Shown piece by piece: positions 51,335 through 62,624 of a DNA stretch of 64,000 bases. The first letter of the stretch is position 1; every line of letters begins with the position of its first letter. The DNA comes from Liolophura sinensis (taxonomy: Eukaryota > Mollusca > Polyplacophora > Chitonida > Chitonidae), in the NCBI RefSeq assembly GCF_032854445.1, contig NC_088302.1, positions 42,632,645 to 42,696,644 of the forward strand, written 5' to 3'. The position numbers and the translations under genes were made by a program. A model generated the notes under the pieces. The model was not told the origin of the DNA. It ran no database searches and worked only from the letters and a program-made list of their open reading frames with translations.

Positions 51335-51500
51335 CCGGTTTTCGGGAACAATACAATTTTCGGTTTGCTATAATCACGCCTGCCGAATATTTCGGCAACA
51401 ATACAATTTTCGGTTTGTTACAACCACGCCTGTCGAATATTTCGGGAACTATACAATTTTCGGTTTGTTGTAACCACGCCTGTCGAATATTTCGGGAACG
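51335..51500. repeat. 57-bp tandem triplication
   Basis: Three copies of a unit with AATATTTCGGGAAC, ATACAATTTTCGGTTTG and CCACGCCTGTCG. A C-homopolymer tract (51190-51208) lies upstream. Confidence 0.8.
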
Positions 51501-52602
51501 AACTTGGTTACTGATGAAAATATAAGTAGTCAGTTTGATATTCATAATTCATCGCCTAGGATATACATTTATGGCATTTCACTTTCAAGGTGAAAATGTA
51601 AAATACTGTTTTATCTATTGAACATCCTTAAAGGATTTCGACGATGATTGACTGACAGTAGACATAGGATTTCCTGGATTAAACCCTGCAGCCTGGACTG
51701 GTCAAATTCTTACACCAAGCCAGTCTGACTCGATTTTGTGTCGCTTCAAGGATACCAAGCAGGCTAGCCCACTAATAATGAAAATCGAGTCACCACCTTT
51801 AAATTCCACTCGCTAGGATTCTTTCCATATTGCCCGAATCCGTAGTCATGCGAGAAATCGTCTCCGGTGCATGTGGACTGTTATGCGTTTTAGCTCTTGA
51901 TCCATTGCCAAAATAATTTCAACGGAATTAGGTTCGGAAACCGAACGGAAGCCGGACGGATTTTCGGACTTTGTGAACGTAGTTTTAGACCTGGAATCAT
52001 ACAAGTACTCACTGCACATCTCATTACGTCACGGCGAGCTCTCTTGTCAGTTTACACGATCAACAACCACAAAGGCATTCACGAGATGTTAGTGTAAACA
52101 GATGTTACAGTATAATTACCACTGTAGTACCGGTATCGTTATTTCACGGTATGAATATCTGGGTGTGGCGTAGATTCATGTGCTGAAAATTGCATGGCTG
52201 AGTTTCGAACTTAACCCAAAAGTTCAAATCCCCCATTACGATACTACATCTACTCTTTACCATGTATACCAAACTTCATTAATTATCAACAGGTCGTCGA
52301 AATAGGCCTATGTGGTAGATGTATACATCTAGTGCCACTTGAGGTACAGCTATTCACCGCTTTATAGACTGCACAGGTATAACATGATTCTCTGTAAAAG
52401 TTACAGCCTACTATTGTTCAAAACTTCTGCGCGCTTCGGATACATGTATTGTTGAATATCGTATAACACATATAATTGGTCCCATCACACTAGCTGTCAA
52501 CTAGTTACAAATGAGTCCTGTGACATGGGTAAACTTTACCTCTTTATGGCTTGTGTACTGTGCATGTGTAAGTTTATGACCTGGATGGGTCAGAAAGTGT
52601 AC

Positions 52603-53043
52603 CTATACGTAGTCTAGTGAAGTAATACACGGCACTGGGCAATTCCAGGTATCGCATCCATTAAGTGTAACAAAAAGACCAGCATAGAGATAATGTGGTT
52701 TTGATCTCATGCTCATAGCCAAACACAAAAGACAGAAAGAATACACAGTTGCAAGGTTACCCGTTCCCACGGTAAACTGCAGTATTAGTGTCATCCAGGT
52801 TAAGTAGATGAGAGGCTTTCGCACAGTTTTGAAAACTTTTGTTGCTAATTTCTTGAAGACCACATAACACAGTGAAAAAACTAAGAGCAGAATGAAATCA
52901 GTGACCCGATAGACATAAGAATACGTTAAGTTTACATTAAATTTAATATTTTTTGATGTGATTTCATATTTTCCACCAATGGCGAGTTTCAAACGTTGTG
53001 AATGAATTTCGACGCCTTTCTCAAACTTTGGGTCAGTCTTCAA
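52603..53043 (-). CDS. Uncharacterised 146-codon open frame with hydrophobic segments
   Basis: Open from an ATG with two or three hydrophobic stretches (around residues 50-62, 78-96 and 98-110). I recognise no family. No splice-linked neighbours were found, and interspersed repeat sequence starts close to its 5' end. It may be a decayed repeat fragment or chance; kept only because it is the longest unexplained frame in this part. Confidence 0.15.
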   Translation of the reverse strand: MKTDPKFEKGVEIHSQRLKLAIGGKYEITSKNIKFNVNLTYSYVYRVTDFILLLVFSLCYVVFKKLATKVFKTVRKPLIYLTWMTLILQFTVGTGNLATVYSFCLLCLAMSMRSKPHYLYAGLFVTLNGCDTWNCPVPCITSLDYV

Positions 53044-53069
53044 GAATATAAAATTTTAGAACAATCTGA

Positions 53070-53415
53070 TCATAAGTTCTCGAGAAAACCGTTTATAAAA
53101 AGGCGGCCAAACCAGGTGACCAACTTTGTCCCGTACTTACATGACGCTGCTCCCAGGCATACCCAAAAACTTACTAAGTTGCATTAAAATCGGATCCAAT
53201 TTCTGAGAGGTTTAGCAGTAACAAATTTTGAGTGAAGTAGTCCCGAACAAAACAACAGAGATTTAAGCCTTAGTGGCTTGAACATCTAACAATAATAATA
53301 ATAAAATTTCGAACAAAAACAATATGGAGGTTTAAGCCTGAATGGCTTAAACCTCTAATAATAATAATAATACAAATCCGAAAGAAACTACACGGATTTA
53401 AGCCTGAAATGGTAT
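53070..53415. repeat. Unclassified interspersed repeat with two hairpins separated by (AAT)n
   Basis: Two tandem modules each contain a stem-loop (AGGTTTAAGCC / GGCTTAAACCT with a 5-nt loop near 53330-53356; an imperfect version near 53257-53288), each followed by an AATAAT run. A third half-stem lies at 53395. The leading part (TTGCATTAAAATCGGATCC) resembles widespread invertebrate repeats, but I cannot name the class. Confidence 0.5.
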
Positions 53416-54154
53416 AAAAACGAGATCATGCTATGTTGTGTTGATAAAGTCGACTTTTCCAAGGTCACATTTTGTCTCATCCCGGCATGTGATTCTATGC
53501 ATGAGGTTATGTAAAATGCTGTCTAAGTTAATAGCAGGATTGTAGAAGAACAGCATATCACACCTCATCTTGCAGTGATCTCCAGCTACACGTTGATTTT
53601 TTTTAATTGCTGGTATGCACTCTTTAAACGATTACTCATAACGTCTTTGCTGGGTCAGGATCAGACGTATAGACGTACTGTCAAGGTATCACAGTCTGTA
53701 GCCTAACCTTAAGAAGTGGATCATGTTTTCTGCCTGAGATTCTCTCTACTCACAAAATAAACAAATAAATAAATAATGTGGCTCTCATTTTCAAAGCTCA
53801 TGCAGAGATTTCTGCTCGCCCAAAACACAATGATAAATATTGCATCTGAGACAACAAACTTAAACCCTATGTTAACACGCTGGAGTGCAGAACACCAGTG
53901 ACCTAGTTTTCAGTCGTGTCCATATAATCAGTGAACAAAAGTTGTATTCTGTCGGCCTACATGGGGTAAGTGTTGGGTAAACAACATTCTTATTTTGTAC
54001 ATGTAGTTTGGATCCTTTGCCAACTTCACCGACTAAAATATTTTCATAACTGTGTTAAAAAGTCGAAAGATGTTTGTCGCTGCCGGTACTCATTCACAAG
54101 AGAACACCAAGGTAAAGAGTACGACTTATCATGTGAAGAATGTATGTGGGAGTA

Positions 54155-54260
54155 GAGAGGCGGCCATGGTCTAACAATCACTGGTTCAAAACCGACCTTG
54201 GGCAGTTAATTTGTAGATATTCCCGCCCTCATTGTTTGTGGGAATTTGGTAACAATATAA
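54155..54260 (+). mobile_element. SINE-C-like tRNA head
   Basis: GGCCATGGTCTAACAATCAC followed by GGTTCAAAACCGACCTTGGG gives box A- and box B-like motifs as in SINE-C. Confidence 0.5.
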
Positions 54261-54289
54261 AAGGCCGACGATGGTCATCTTTGTCCAAA

Positions 54290-54470
54290 CCAGCGCTACG
54301 TGAAGATCACTTGTGTTCCACCAGTGTGATGTCCGAAACGCGCGGAGAAGTTCGTGGGAAAGCTTGCCAAAGGACTGTGGTTTTCCCTACAGGCACTCCG
54401 GTATCCCCATGCACACATAATGTTGACCACCACTATATTAGTGAAAAATTCTTGAGTTTGCCAACAACAC
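54290..54470 (+). mobile_element. SINE-A, strongly diverged
   Basis: TTCGTGGGAAAGCTTGCCAA, GTGGTTTTCCCTACAGGC and TTAGTGAAAAATTCTTGAGT keep the forward SINE-A order. Confidence 0.5.
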
Positions 54471-55139
54471 CACCACGTCACGGTGTGTATGACACTGATA
54501 ATCTGTCCTTTGTGAACCAGACTTAGCTGAATACTGAGTTTTAAGTAGCCTATAATACCAGGACATAAGAAGGGCAATCGTTTTAGAATTGCTAGAGAAT
54601 AACAAACAAGAGGTCGCTGTAATGTGGAACCACACCTAAATTTAAATGCAAATACATTTAAATACACACCAGTGCAAATTTGTGTGGCAAGAGATTTTTC
54701 TTTATTTCCTTGTTTGTTACGTGCAAATAGGACATCTACCCGCAACAATCCCAATCTTGACTGAGTGTATCTCCCAACTCAGCTCACTAGAATTCTTTAC
54801 AAGTATACAGCATTTAACTGTAGGCTTACACTCTAAAAACAAATGTTTTGTTTATAAACACATTTATGGTACACATAATAAACACATCCAAAGAGACTGT
54901 TCAGTAATTAAAGTAATGTGTTTATTACAGTGAACGGATGAAATATAACGTATATTAATGTGGTGGTTATTTTCAATGAACACAAACTATCCAGTAGACA
55001 TGACCATGTTATTGAGTGGAGGATACCAATATACATGCTTACATAGTAAACACATTCACATGCCTATCAGCATAACACCGTTTTTAGTATGTACTATTTA
55101 GGATCGTCCTTTACTCATGTGCGTAAAGCTTTGTCATCA

Positions 55140-55335
55140 CACCCTAGCCAGTGAGGTCGATAATTCAAATCCAGATCTCGTGTTGAGAACATTATAAGTT
55201 AGGAGGTCTGTTAAACCATCCGTGGTTTATTCCGGGGACTTTACCTCCATTGTATCAGTGATAATTTCAACATAAGGAGAATTCATCCTGCAGGGTTAAA
55301 TACAGAATAAATAAATAAATAAATAAATAAATATA
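55140..55335 (+). mobile_element. SINE-C-like element with (AAAT)n tail
   Basis: Head AGCCAGTGAGGTCGATAATT with CAAATCCAG as box B, body with GGGGACTTTACCTCC, and a tail of about nine AAAT units. Confidence 0.5.
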
Positions 55336-55705
55336 ACACAAATAAATAATATATCACATTTTGACCAAAATCCAAATGAAGTGTTTATCGTGTAATGTAG
55401 CTTATTTGAAAAAAAAGTGCAATATATAAACAGGAAAGTGTAATGTGAAAATGAACTTCTAGGCTGAACATTTTCTCCATAATAAGTTGTCCCGATAATG
55501 TATAAAATGATGAGTTATGAATGATGAAGAATGGTGATGAATGAGCTTCCGTTAACCTGAACTTTATTGGTTAGGGCGTTATTCAACAAATAAATCTTAT
55601 TTTTAGGGATGAAAATACTCGAAACAGTAGATCTTTTCTTTCATATTGTGCAATTTACGATGTGACTTATTATATAAAGGTACAAAAATTCTTGGAGCAA
55701 CAGAG

Positions 55706-55978
55706 GGGCTTCCGTGGTTCAGTCGGTTAACGCGGTAGCGCGGCGTAATGACCCAGGAGCCTCTCACCAATGCGGTCGCTGTGAGTTCAAGTCCAGCTCA
55801 TGCTGGCTTCCTCTCCGGCCGTACGTGGGAAGGTCTTCCAGCAACCTGCGGACGGTCGTGGGTTTCCGCCGGGCTTTGCTAGGTTTCCTCCCACCATAAT
55901 GCTGGCCGCCGTCGTATAAGTGAAATATTCTTGAGTACGGGGTAAAATACCAATCAAATAAATTAATAAATGAATTGA
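55706..55978 (+). mobile_element. SINE-A, full-length reference copy
   Basis: Complete and well preserved. The tRNA-like head has box A (GTGGTTCAGTCGGTTAACG) and box B (GAGTTCAAGTCC). The body has GGAAGGTCTTCCAGCAACC, GTCGTGGGTTTCCGCCGGG, CCACCATAATGCTGGCCG and TATTCTTGAGTACGG. The tail is AATCAAATAAATTAATAAAT. It defines the orientation of all SINE-A copies. Confidence 0.9.
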
Positions 55979-57486
55979 AGGTCTATTGATTGCCACAGTC
56001 ATTCTCATTAATTAAGTCCACATTCAGGGGAGGTTCAGCATATACAGCGCTGTTAGCATTGCTACATTACTGCCACATTCCTGACAACTTGGAGGCATAT
56101 TCTACCAAGCACTATAGCTCGTGTTATACTGTCACAACAAGCTGTTAACAAACAGTCATGAGTAACACTCACAACTTCGCAGACAATTCATTGGGCACAT
56201 TTATATCTGGCAGGAAACCATTTCATGGCACGAACACAGATTAAAAGAAACCAGTCGTGTCTCTCCATTTATTAACCGAGCCAATTTGTATTTGTCTAGT
56301 ATAACAGAGCTGGTTGTCTTTAACTATAAATCATTTACTCTTCCCTGTTCACCTCGGTTAAGGGAGGGAATGTTCTAGCTACCGCGTTGATTACACACAG
56401 TGGCTTTAAGTCAGGAAGTTGTCATGTAACGATTAAAATGCAATAAAATAGATAAGTACTATTACTTATAACCGGAAAATATTTGTAAGAGTAAATATAC
56501 ATATAGATCACAACTCTGCCTGAGACGCCATTTGTGGTCAGAATATACTCTGTGTTATCTTAACACCTATAAATTGTTCATAGTACTAGCTGCCCTTGCT
56601 GAGTGACCTGAGGTTGACTTTATATCAGCATACATGTAAATAATTACAATCTGTTCATATTAATGAAAGCATTTTTAATCATACTGAAATCTTGGCCAGT
56701 CGTACAATTATGGTTTTATCTCCTCGTAAAGCGTTAAGAACATATATAGGTTATTCATGGTGAATATATACGGATAGAAAATGGTTAGTGATCCATAAAA
56801 TATAAAGGACAAATTACACGTATATCTTCTCCACCCATATTCGTTGTGAGCTTTCCGTTGTGTACAATGAGAGACAGCCAATACCGGTCAAGATTTGACG
56901 GTCGGGCATTCACCGTAGCCCATAATAGATGCTTTATGGCAGGGAGGAAATTCAGTAGCAGTGAAAAAAAATGTTTGTTGATATGTTGTGTAAAGCCCGG
57001 GAAAATGACGAATAAAGGGGCCAGCCTGGAAGGGTGAGGCGGAGACGTCGCGGATTCTTCTACCCGGCCTAAATTTGCCTTACTTACCCGAGTGGCTTTT
57101 GTCAGGTGAAAACAGAGCCATGAATAGGATCAGGTGTTATCGCCCTTTCATTCCCCTCCCACCTCCCCCTGTACTCTGAAAAAAACCGGCTGATTGGCAG
57201 AGATGTAGGAGTGTATGTCTTCAGAAGTTGTGCATACTTCGTGACCCGAAGGTGTCCACAGTTCGCATGTCTGACGTATAGGTTGTTCTTAAGCAGTACC
57301 CACCGTCAAATAAACAGTCTTACCTGGCCTACAGCACACAGTCAGCAGGTGAGTACGACCTGTCCTCAGATAAGGAAAAGAACTCAAAACTCTAAACGAG
57401 CGATGAGAAATCCAGACTAACCCTCCATTGTTCTGATTCAGAACTGACCATCTCTGGCGACAGGACATGTTGTGGCGGTCAAAAAT

Positions 57487-57675
57487 TATTTATCTGTTTA
57501 TTTCATTGATGTTATACGCCGAACTCAAGAATATTTCACTTAAACAACGGCTGCCAACAATATGGTGAGAAGAAACCTGGCAGAACCTTTGGGAATCCAA
57601 CGACGGTCAGCAAGTTGTTGGCAGATCTCCCCATATACGACCGGAGAGGAAGTAAGCATACGCTGGATTTAAACT
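57487..57675 (-). mobile_element. SINE-A, diverged
   Basis: TTATACGCCGAACTCAAGAA, AACAACGGCTGCCAACAATA and ACCGGAGAGGAAGTAAGCAT in reverse SINE-A order. Confidence 0.8.
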
Positions 57676-57694
57676 CAAAACGATAAGCTTGAAT

Positions 57695-57835
57695 ACTGGC
57701 CTAAATCACAGATGTTTGCTGACTCCTTGGGCCTAAATAGGCCTATATCACAAATGTTTGCTGACTCCATGGGCCTAAATAGGCCTAAATCACAGATGTT
57801 TGCTGACTCCATGGGCCTGAGCATGTATCACACAT
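57695..57835. repeat. ~50-bp tandem triplication
   Basis: Three copies of a unit with ATCACAGATGTTTGCTGACT and CCATGGGCCTAAATAGGCC, next to a SINE-A. Confidence 0.75.
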
Positions 57836-59071
57836 GTTTTGTGACTTTATCATCCTAAGTATAAAATCTAAATGGTGATTGCCACAGCTTAGGGCAGGGC
57901 GATAACACCAGATTCTATTCATGTTACGCCGTATAATGATTGATTACATATAGTGTTAGGTTACAAGATTTTTAACATTTAGAATGACGAACATAAGTGT
58001 TAATTTGTCAAACTAGAGTGTGTTAGACTATAACTTTTTCATAGTACTTATTAAAGTTTCAAATTTATGACATTTTATTAAGTCTTAATATAACACAAGG
58101 AGTGCTATCCCTTCTCCACCACAGCCAAAACGATGGATTTAATACTGTGTATTGTATGTATTTTAAAACTGTACACAACATTTCAGTTTAAAGAGAGTAT
58201 ATTTTTAGAAAAATGTATCTGGAACTAAACCAAAGACGTTTTTTGTTTTGAGCAATTTGCACTCTTGTGTCGTTGTACGTGTTTTACATAGTCATTGTCA
58301 TAGCTTTGATAATACATGCATATATGTAGCACTATTAACCCCTGTGTATAATACCCACTATATAATCGGCCAGTCTGCAGTATACACTTTTTATCTCTGA
58401 CTGAGTTGAGGGGGTGGAACACGTTCTGCTTTGTTAGAAAATGGATTTTGACCTTAAACAAAATAAAGCTATATTTTCTTTTACCAGTTCAAAAAGACAG
58501 TTCTTCCACACTACATTATTGGCTTCAGTGTGTCTCTCATTCAAGGAGGTACACGTCGATCCTTTATTCGCACCTGGACCCCAACACATGACGGTAAAGG
58601 ACTACCGAGGCATGCAATCCTGCAATATTGTTGATTGTTATTATTCGGTAGTCCGTCGCTGTTAAATCTGTTCTTTTCTTACACTGTGATTTCGCCGTGC
58701 ACGTCAGGAAGAGATAATTCATAATCATATATCCGTATCGTTTCTTACACTGTGTTTCGCCATCCACGTCGGGAACAGACAATTCATGATTATTATATCC
58801 GTATGATAACCATGAACATTGTAAATGCCTTCAAGAATAGTCTGGCACGTGGTGTATACAACAGTTTGTTTCACGGTCTGTTACATGTACCATCAGAGCA
58901 TGACTACAGTTAGGGATATAGGTTGATCGATGTACCGATACAAGAACTCGAAATTCCGGCAGTTTAGTTTGTGTGGTCTTCACACAAATGAAATGTAAAC
59001 AAGTGACAAAAGCTCTACATATAATGCATACTTACTCCTAACCTTCTGTCGACACGCATACATTTCACGGA

Positions 59072-59392
59072 GTTGACTGTAGTTCAGTGGCTAAGGCTTG
59101 CTTTTCAGTCACAAGTTTCGTCGTCATATGACTGAAAAATTGTTAAGTACGACGTTAAACCCCAAGAACCCACTCACTCACTCAGTTACGAGTTCAAAAC
59201 CGTGCTTGGATGGAATTTGCAGATTACCCGCTATCCGCTTTTAGGGCCTTGCGGAAAGTTTCTCACTAACTCGCCAAACACTGATGATTTACACCGGACA
59301 TTGTGGTTTCCTCCACCATAAAAACTAATCGCCAATGTAAAGTGATAATTTCTGTGAATGACATTTAAAAATTAATTAAATAAATAAATATG
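59072..59392 (+). mobile_element. SINE-C interrupted by a SINE-B tail
   Basis: A tRNA-like head (GTAGTTCAGTGGCTAAGGC) is broken at about 59105-59180 by a SINE-B 3' tail (CGTCGTCATATGACTGAAAA, ACGACGTTAAACCCC, CACTCACTCA). It resumes with GAGTTCAAAACCGTGCTTGG and a SINE-C body, ending in TTAATTAAATAAATAAATA. Confidence 0.65.
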
Positions 59393-59415
59393 TATTCTTC
59401 CATTTCCAGACGAGA

Positions 59416-62400
59416 ATGTGGTGTCTGGTAGGCGCCATCTTGGTTACGTTTGTCCGGGCTCAGGAGATACCAGTCTCGTAAGTATATAGACCTTAAATAT
59501 TGTCTTTTTATATCACACATTTCACATATTACTTGTATTATCAATTATAAATAAACCTCATACTGTAAAGAAAGTTTTCCAAACCATTAACACCAACATC
59601 GACAACAAAAGTTGATAACAATAATATCGTATTCAATAATTGCTTCTAGGTCTTTTCCAGCCTTTTATTTTCACAACCGTGAAAATTGCTGTAAGTTTGT
59701 CGTATTTTTTAAATTGTCAGGTTTCGTAAAGCGATACCATGTATAATATATGTCTGTTTAAACTCTTTAAATATAGCTATACCTAACAGATGTACACGAG
59801 ATTGCTGTCTTTCGAATCTGCTCAACAAAACAAAGTAACAAATAATATGCTGAACCAAAAAAGAAACTTCACATGTGTTACTTTATGTTCCAAACATACA
59901 GTACCCATATAAAACAAAGTGTTAAGCTCGTGGATAAATCTGGCTTATGGACGTAAAGGGTGTATACTAAAACAGGATTAGACATTAAGGTGCGTTTGGT
60001 GCACCATTCACACTCAGCGCTAGCATGATGGCGTCATTTTTTGATTTCACACGGACTAGCATCTGTATTGCAGACTGTTCAATATGGTGTATGCGATCGT
60101 AAAACTATTACACAAATGACCTAGCCGAATCTGATTGTCCTCGACATGTGTCGTCACACAAGGTCGTCCCGACCTAGGGCGATCAGATGTCGTACCCGTT
60201 TGATGTGCACTTATCCACTGGTTGCAAATTGCCTCTCTTCTGCATCACATTCAACAGCCACAGTAGAATGGCCAGCCTGGAGCATAACTGTGCACGTTCA
60301 CGGTCAACGTTTGTAATTTGTGACATTGTCTCTCAAGGATTGTTAGCGTGTTTTTTTTTTCTAATTGCCAGCAAATTCTGCACACGCTTTGGTGTTTGGT
60401 GAAATTGTTGTCACGTGTTGTCACGTGTTATCACGCATAAATACAGGGTCGAGTTTTCACAAAAGAGCGTGCTTCATGAACCCCGCCTAGTTCACCACAT
60501 TTGAAAATGATCGGATGCGTCAGATTATATCTGGTCATTATGGTTTTCGCCCATATTAACCACATCGTTCTATTCATTTTGATTATAATGCATTTAACCA
60601 AATGTGAAGTTTCTTCCTTTGTCGGGTATATGTGGAGAGGCATTTAGCGCTGTCCAAGACAGTTGATTGAGACAGTTCTGAATATTCACTTTTGGTGCAT
60701 TACATTGAAAATAGCTTGATACATTTTATTTTTGCCTATCTTAGCCAATTTATCTGTTTTAATTCTCCCATTAAACTATTGAAGTACACCCGGCCCCAAG
60801 TCTGAAGTGGTTACATATGGCGACACATATATCGTGGGTGTACCGCAGTGTATCCGGCCGGGCCTATCCACGGATGTGTACGTGGATATCGTGAGACGGG
60901 TGGGGCCATGCACCGTGCTGGTGGAGTTGTACAACCGCACGACGGGCATTGTGTACGCTTCCTCTCAGGATATCGTTCATCCAGGTAAGAACATCTGATG
61001 CTTATACCAACATTGTGTACGCCTTCTTTCAGGATATCGCTAATCCAGGTAAGAACATCTGATGCTTATACCAACACTGTGTACCCCTCCTCTCGGGATA
61101 TCGCTAATCCAGGTAAGAACATCTGATGCTTATACCAACACTGTGTACGCCTCCTCTCAGGATGTCGTTCATCCAGGTAAGAACATCTGATACGTATACC
61201 AACACTGTGTACCCCTCCTCTCGGGATATCGTTCATCCAGGTTAGAGCATCTGATACTTATACCAACACTGTGTACGCCTTCTTTCAGGATATCGCTAAT
61301 CCAGGTAAGAACATCTGATGCTTATACCAACACTGTGTACGCCTCCTCTCGGGATATCGTTCATCCAGGTAAGAACATCTGATGCTTATACCAACACTGT
61401 GTACGCCTCCTCTCAGGATATCGCTAATCCAGGTAAGAACATCTGATGATTATACCAACACTGTTTACGCCTCCTCTCAGGACATTGTTTATCCAGGCAA
61501 GAAATTCTGATACTTATACCAGCACCGTGTTCGCTTCCTCTCAGATACCGTTCATCCAGGTAAGAACTGCTGATTCTTATACTGATGTGAGGAAACTGAA
61601 TAGAGCCCAGGGGAAATCCACGTACATCCGCAGGCTGCTGGAAAATCTTATGGCCAGAGAAGAGGCCAGTATGAGCTGAATTGAACTCACAGCGACCGTA
61701 TTGAGTCATTGTGGTATGCTAGCGTGTTAACTACCTCAGCCACGGAGGCCCCGATACATTTGTATATTTTATTTTATTTATTTGTTTGGTGTTTTACGCC
61801 GCACTCAAGAATATTCCTAGAATATATGCTGGAGAGGAAGCCAGCATGAGTTGGACTTGAACTCACAGCCACCGCAGTGGTGAGAGACCCCTGGGTCATA
61901 ACGCTGCGCTAGTGCTAACCACGTGAACCACGGAGTACATTCGTAGAAGTGTATGGTCTATCAATATATAAGTGCTTATATGCTTATGCATTCTCTAAAA
62001 AAAATTGCATACCACTGATACCGCCTGTCACTGTGGATGGTTTTTGTGGATGTGCAATACAGCATTTGATAAATTCTGCACTGGTGACGTCAGATATATT
62101 AAAATTACATCAATACATATTTTTTACCTAATTCTGCTGAAGCCATGATGCTAGGAGTCGAATAATTTGATATTATTTAAATAGTTACATGAACACCTGG
62201 TAAACTGCCTGTGGTCATTGCTCTGGTTTTACTCTGTATTCTCCATTGTTTCATTTTAGCCACAGTACCGTGAATCATTCACACACAGTAGTTTCTAAAG
62301 TGAATTTGATTCTACGCGCCTCTTGTAAATTTGCGAACTTTTAACATCTCTGATTGTTGTTGCGTGTAGCATCGCTGAATCCTATTGCTGTTCTGCCAGT

Positions 62401-62624
62401 TCTCGTGGTCTGATGGTTACCACTTGGGCAATTAGAGGCGACACGTCAATGTTCGCGATCAGAGCCCACTGGCAAAAAATTGTATGGTTTGAAGAGAACG
62501 GAGGCAGGGTAACTAGGTTGGCTAATGGTAGATGCGAATCGTAGATGCTAGGAATGTACAGGAGACGCACTTAAAGTGTGTCACTTCAACTGTTACAGGT
62601 AACCCACAGCAGATTACCCTTCAG
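59416..62624 (+). CDS. CD109-like: CD109/alpha-2-macroglobulin-family thioester protein, first three coding exons (partial)
   Basis: Exons 59416-59477, 60785-60984 and 62599-62624, with agreeing phases and GT/AG borders. Exon 1 encodes a signal peptide (about 16 residues ending VRAQ); an acceptor-like TTTCCAG just before the ATG suggests a 5' UTR exon upstream. Exon 2 encodes the start of macroglobulin domain 1: TYIVGVPQCIRPGLSTDVYV, with the family's Y-x-V-x-x-P-x-x-x-R-P-G pattern, then GPCTVLVELYN. Exon 3 adds NPQQITLQ, the usual end of that strand. Secreted or membrane-anchored members bind proteases or opsonise microbes. The thioester and later domains lie beyond the window, so CD109, TEP and A2M cannot be separated. 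Exon 2's end has been multiplied (60945-61570). Confidence 0.8.
60945..61570 (+). repeat. 64-bp minisatellite made from the end of CD109-like exon 2 plus its 5' splice site
   Basis: Ten units at an almost exact 64-bp spacing; the first contains the real exon end (CAGGATATCGTTCATCCAG followed by GTAAGAACATC). Most copies keep CCAG|GTAAGAAC; two have altered donors (GTTAGA at about 61240, GCAAGA at about 61497). The array fills the start of intron 2. Confidence 0.93.
61575..61750 (-). mobile_element. SINE-A fragment in CD109-like intron 2
   Basis: ACATCCGCAGGCTGCTGG, AGAGAAGAGGCCAGTATGAG and TCAGCCACGGAGGCCCCG; includes the tRNA-like head. It abuts the 64-bp array. Confidence 0.85.
61773..61940 (-). 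mobile_element. SINE-A with internal deletion
   Basis: TTGGTGTTTTACGCCGCACT, AAGAATATTCC, then directly GGAGAGGAAGCCAGCATGAG, so the central ~90 bp are missing. The head is present (GTGAACCACGGAG). Confidence 0.85.
62395..62475 (+). mobile_element. tRNA-like SINE head
   Basis: CTCGTGGTCTGATGGTTACC (box A-like) followed by GTTCGCGATCAGAGCCC (box B-like). Too diverged for a functional tRNA, and no cloverleaf was confirmed. Confidence 0.4.

Larger units (their letters stand above)
48717..59415. other. 10.7 kb without a recognised gene
   Basis: Filled by the SINEs and short repeats listed separately. It should contain the original MAGT1 promoter (just right of 48551) and the promoter of the CD109-like gene (left of 59416), but no motif pins either down. 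Confidence 0.5.

Noticed and set aside
52603-53043. Possible receptor-like membrane protein gene
   Set aside because: No family motif or linked exon was found. Left as a very low confidence open frame.
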